Shown here: in pieces, positions 63,562 through 64,000 of the stretch | Layout: every line of letters starts with the position of its first letter | How positions within the stretch are numbered: position 1 is the stretch's first letter | Source of the DNA: an uncultured Bacteroidota bacterium | Lineage (GTDB): Bacteria > Bacteroidota > Bacteroidia > Flavobacteriales > Flavobacteriaceae | Direction: 5' to 3' | Length of the DNA: 64,000 bases | Assembly (NCBI GenBank): GCA_902546725.1 | Contig: CACCLB010000001.1 | Coordinates: 179,716 to 243,715, forward strand | Notes under the pieces: generated by a model | Seen by the model: only the letters and a program-made list of their open reading frames with translations | What the model was told of the DNA's origin: nothing | The model's database searches: none | Position numbers and translations under genes: made by a program

Positions 63562-64000
63562 TTACTTTATCATATCGACACTACGCTGAATGAATTGCGT
63601 AAGTGCCTCACCTTTGAGTTGATTTTGGGAGAGTTTTGCCAAGTCTAAAGCTTGTAAAATTAGACGCTCTCGTTTTTTAGCAGTTTTGGTGTTGAGAATT
63701 TGTCCGACCAGTTCGTGATTGGTGTTGACAACCAAGTTAAACATATCAGGCATATTACCCATCATTCCCCCGCCACCTGTTTGCTGCATTTCCTTCATTC
63801 GACGCATAAACTCTGGTTGAGTCAAAACAAAAGGCAGTGTTTTACTGTCCATTGCCTCCATCTGAACGGTATAACCACTTTGAGTTACCACAGATTCAAT
63901 CATGGGCTTTAAGGTTTCTTTTTCTTCATCAGATAATTTTGAAACAGTACTCTCTTCTTTTTTGATTAAGTTTTCTAAAGTATCTCCATCGACACGAGCA
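63562..64000 (-). CDS. htpG: Chaperone HtpG (Hsp90), C-terminal part (cut by window edge)
   Basis: The frame is open beyond the listed start at 63903 to the window end (ARVDGDTLENLIKKEE then STVSKLSDEEKETLKPMIES). QPEFMRRMKEMQQTGGGGMM with PDMFNLVVNTNHELVGQIL is the Bacteroidota HtpG C-terminal dimer domain. It is an ATP-dependent cytoplasmic chaperone; the ATPase domain lies outside the window. Confidence 0.92.
   Translation of the reverse strand, partial: ARVDGDTLENLIKKEESTVSKLSDEEKETLKPMIESVVTQSGYTVQMEAMDSKTLPFVLTQPEFMRRMKEMQQTGGGGMMGNMPDMFNLVVNTNHELVGQILNTKTAKKRERLILQALDLAKLSQNQLKGEALTQFIQRSVDMIK

Noticed and set aside
1-64000. CRISPR array
   Set aside because: No set of short repeats with regular unique spacers was seen; the only tandem array is the 75-bp coding repeat in the BspA-like gene.

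Overview
The window reads as a chromosome segment of a marine member of the Flavobacteriaceae (Bacteroidota). Four things support this: low-GC, tightly packed genes; Bacteroidota-type promoters with TAnnTTTG -7 boxes (trp operon, marR, rpsU, tuf); a general lack of Shine-Dalgarno sites, with a striking exception at rpsU; and typical families (DUF547, DUF4369, DUF5916, BspA/DUF285 lipoproteins, the tuf-trnW-secE-nusG-rpl-rpoBC order).

Layout. (1) 1-1155: the end of a UbiA prenyltransferase and an RluB-like protein that has lost its catalytic aspartate. (2) 1090-15384: a large glycosyltransferase/redox/arsenosugar region. Its core is ArsM (arsenic methyltransferase), ArsS (radical SAM), a carboxymuconolactone-decarboxylase-like partner, two arsenosugar-type glycosyltransferases, a purine nucleoside phosphorylase and a DUF547 protein. 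Next to the core are a NapH-like ferredoxin membrane protein, a FAD oxidoreductase and three membrane or polyprenyl-type glycosyltransferases. A 5'-truncated tail-fibre-like gene sits between the two divergent halves. (3) 15388-21848: complete trpEGDCFBA operon on the minus strand with a full, readable attenuator: a 17-aa leader peptide with tandem Trp codons, 1:2 and 2:3 hairpins, and a terminator. (4) 21866-22985: marR-yceI plus a 27-aa CDGSH mini-protein missing from the ORF track, with a palindromic operator. (5) 23064-31199: housekeeping genes, including rpsU, a Xer recombinase and hpf. Three genes between 23.4 and 28.5 kb (DUF2851, a K+ channel, a helix-hairpin-helix protein) carry in-frame stops, and two also carry homopolymer frameshifts. 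(6) 31282-31754: four tRNA genes (Thr, Tyr, Gly, Thr). (7) 31.8 to about 38 kb: an AT-rich accessory region of decayed small-replicon or phage genes, lipoproteins, a BspA-family protein and its deletion relic, and four degenerate copies of a short gene tail. An exported aminotransferase/AEC transporter pair and an ArnT-like/GT2 pair follow. (8) 43.2-56.1 kb: tuf, tRNA-Trp, secE, nusG, rplKAJL, rpoB, rpoC, DUF3467. (9) 56.1-64.0 kb: prfC, idi, a PTPS/QueD protein, DUF4369, DUF5916, S1/P1 nuclease, an AlkB-like protein and the end of htpG.

How the parts work together. The arsenosugar region plausibly methylates arsenite (ArsM), adds a 5'-deoxyadenosyl group (ArsS), removes adenine (PNP) and glycosylates the product. 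The extra glycosyltransferases may build a lipid or polymer conjugate, which is inference. The trp attenuator senses charged tRNA-Trp. The marR operon appears to be autoregulated. The most novel-looking items are the complete flavobacterial trp attenuator with an almost leaderless leader peptide, the mini CDGSH gene, the expanded arsenosugar locus, and the dispersed gene tails and relics of the island. All function calls are from reading motifs; no database search was run.
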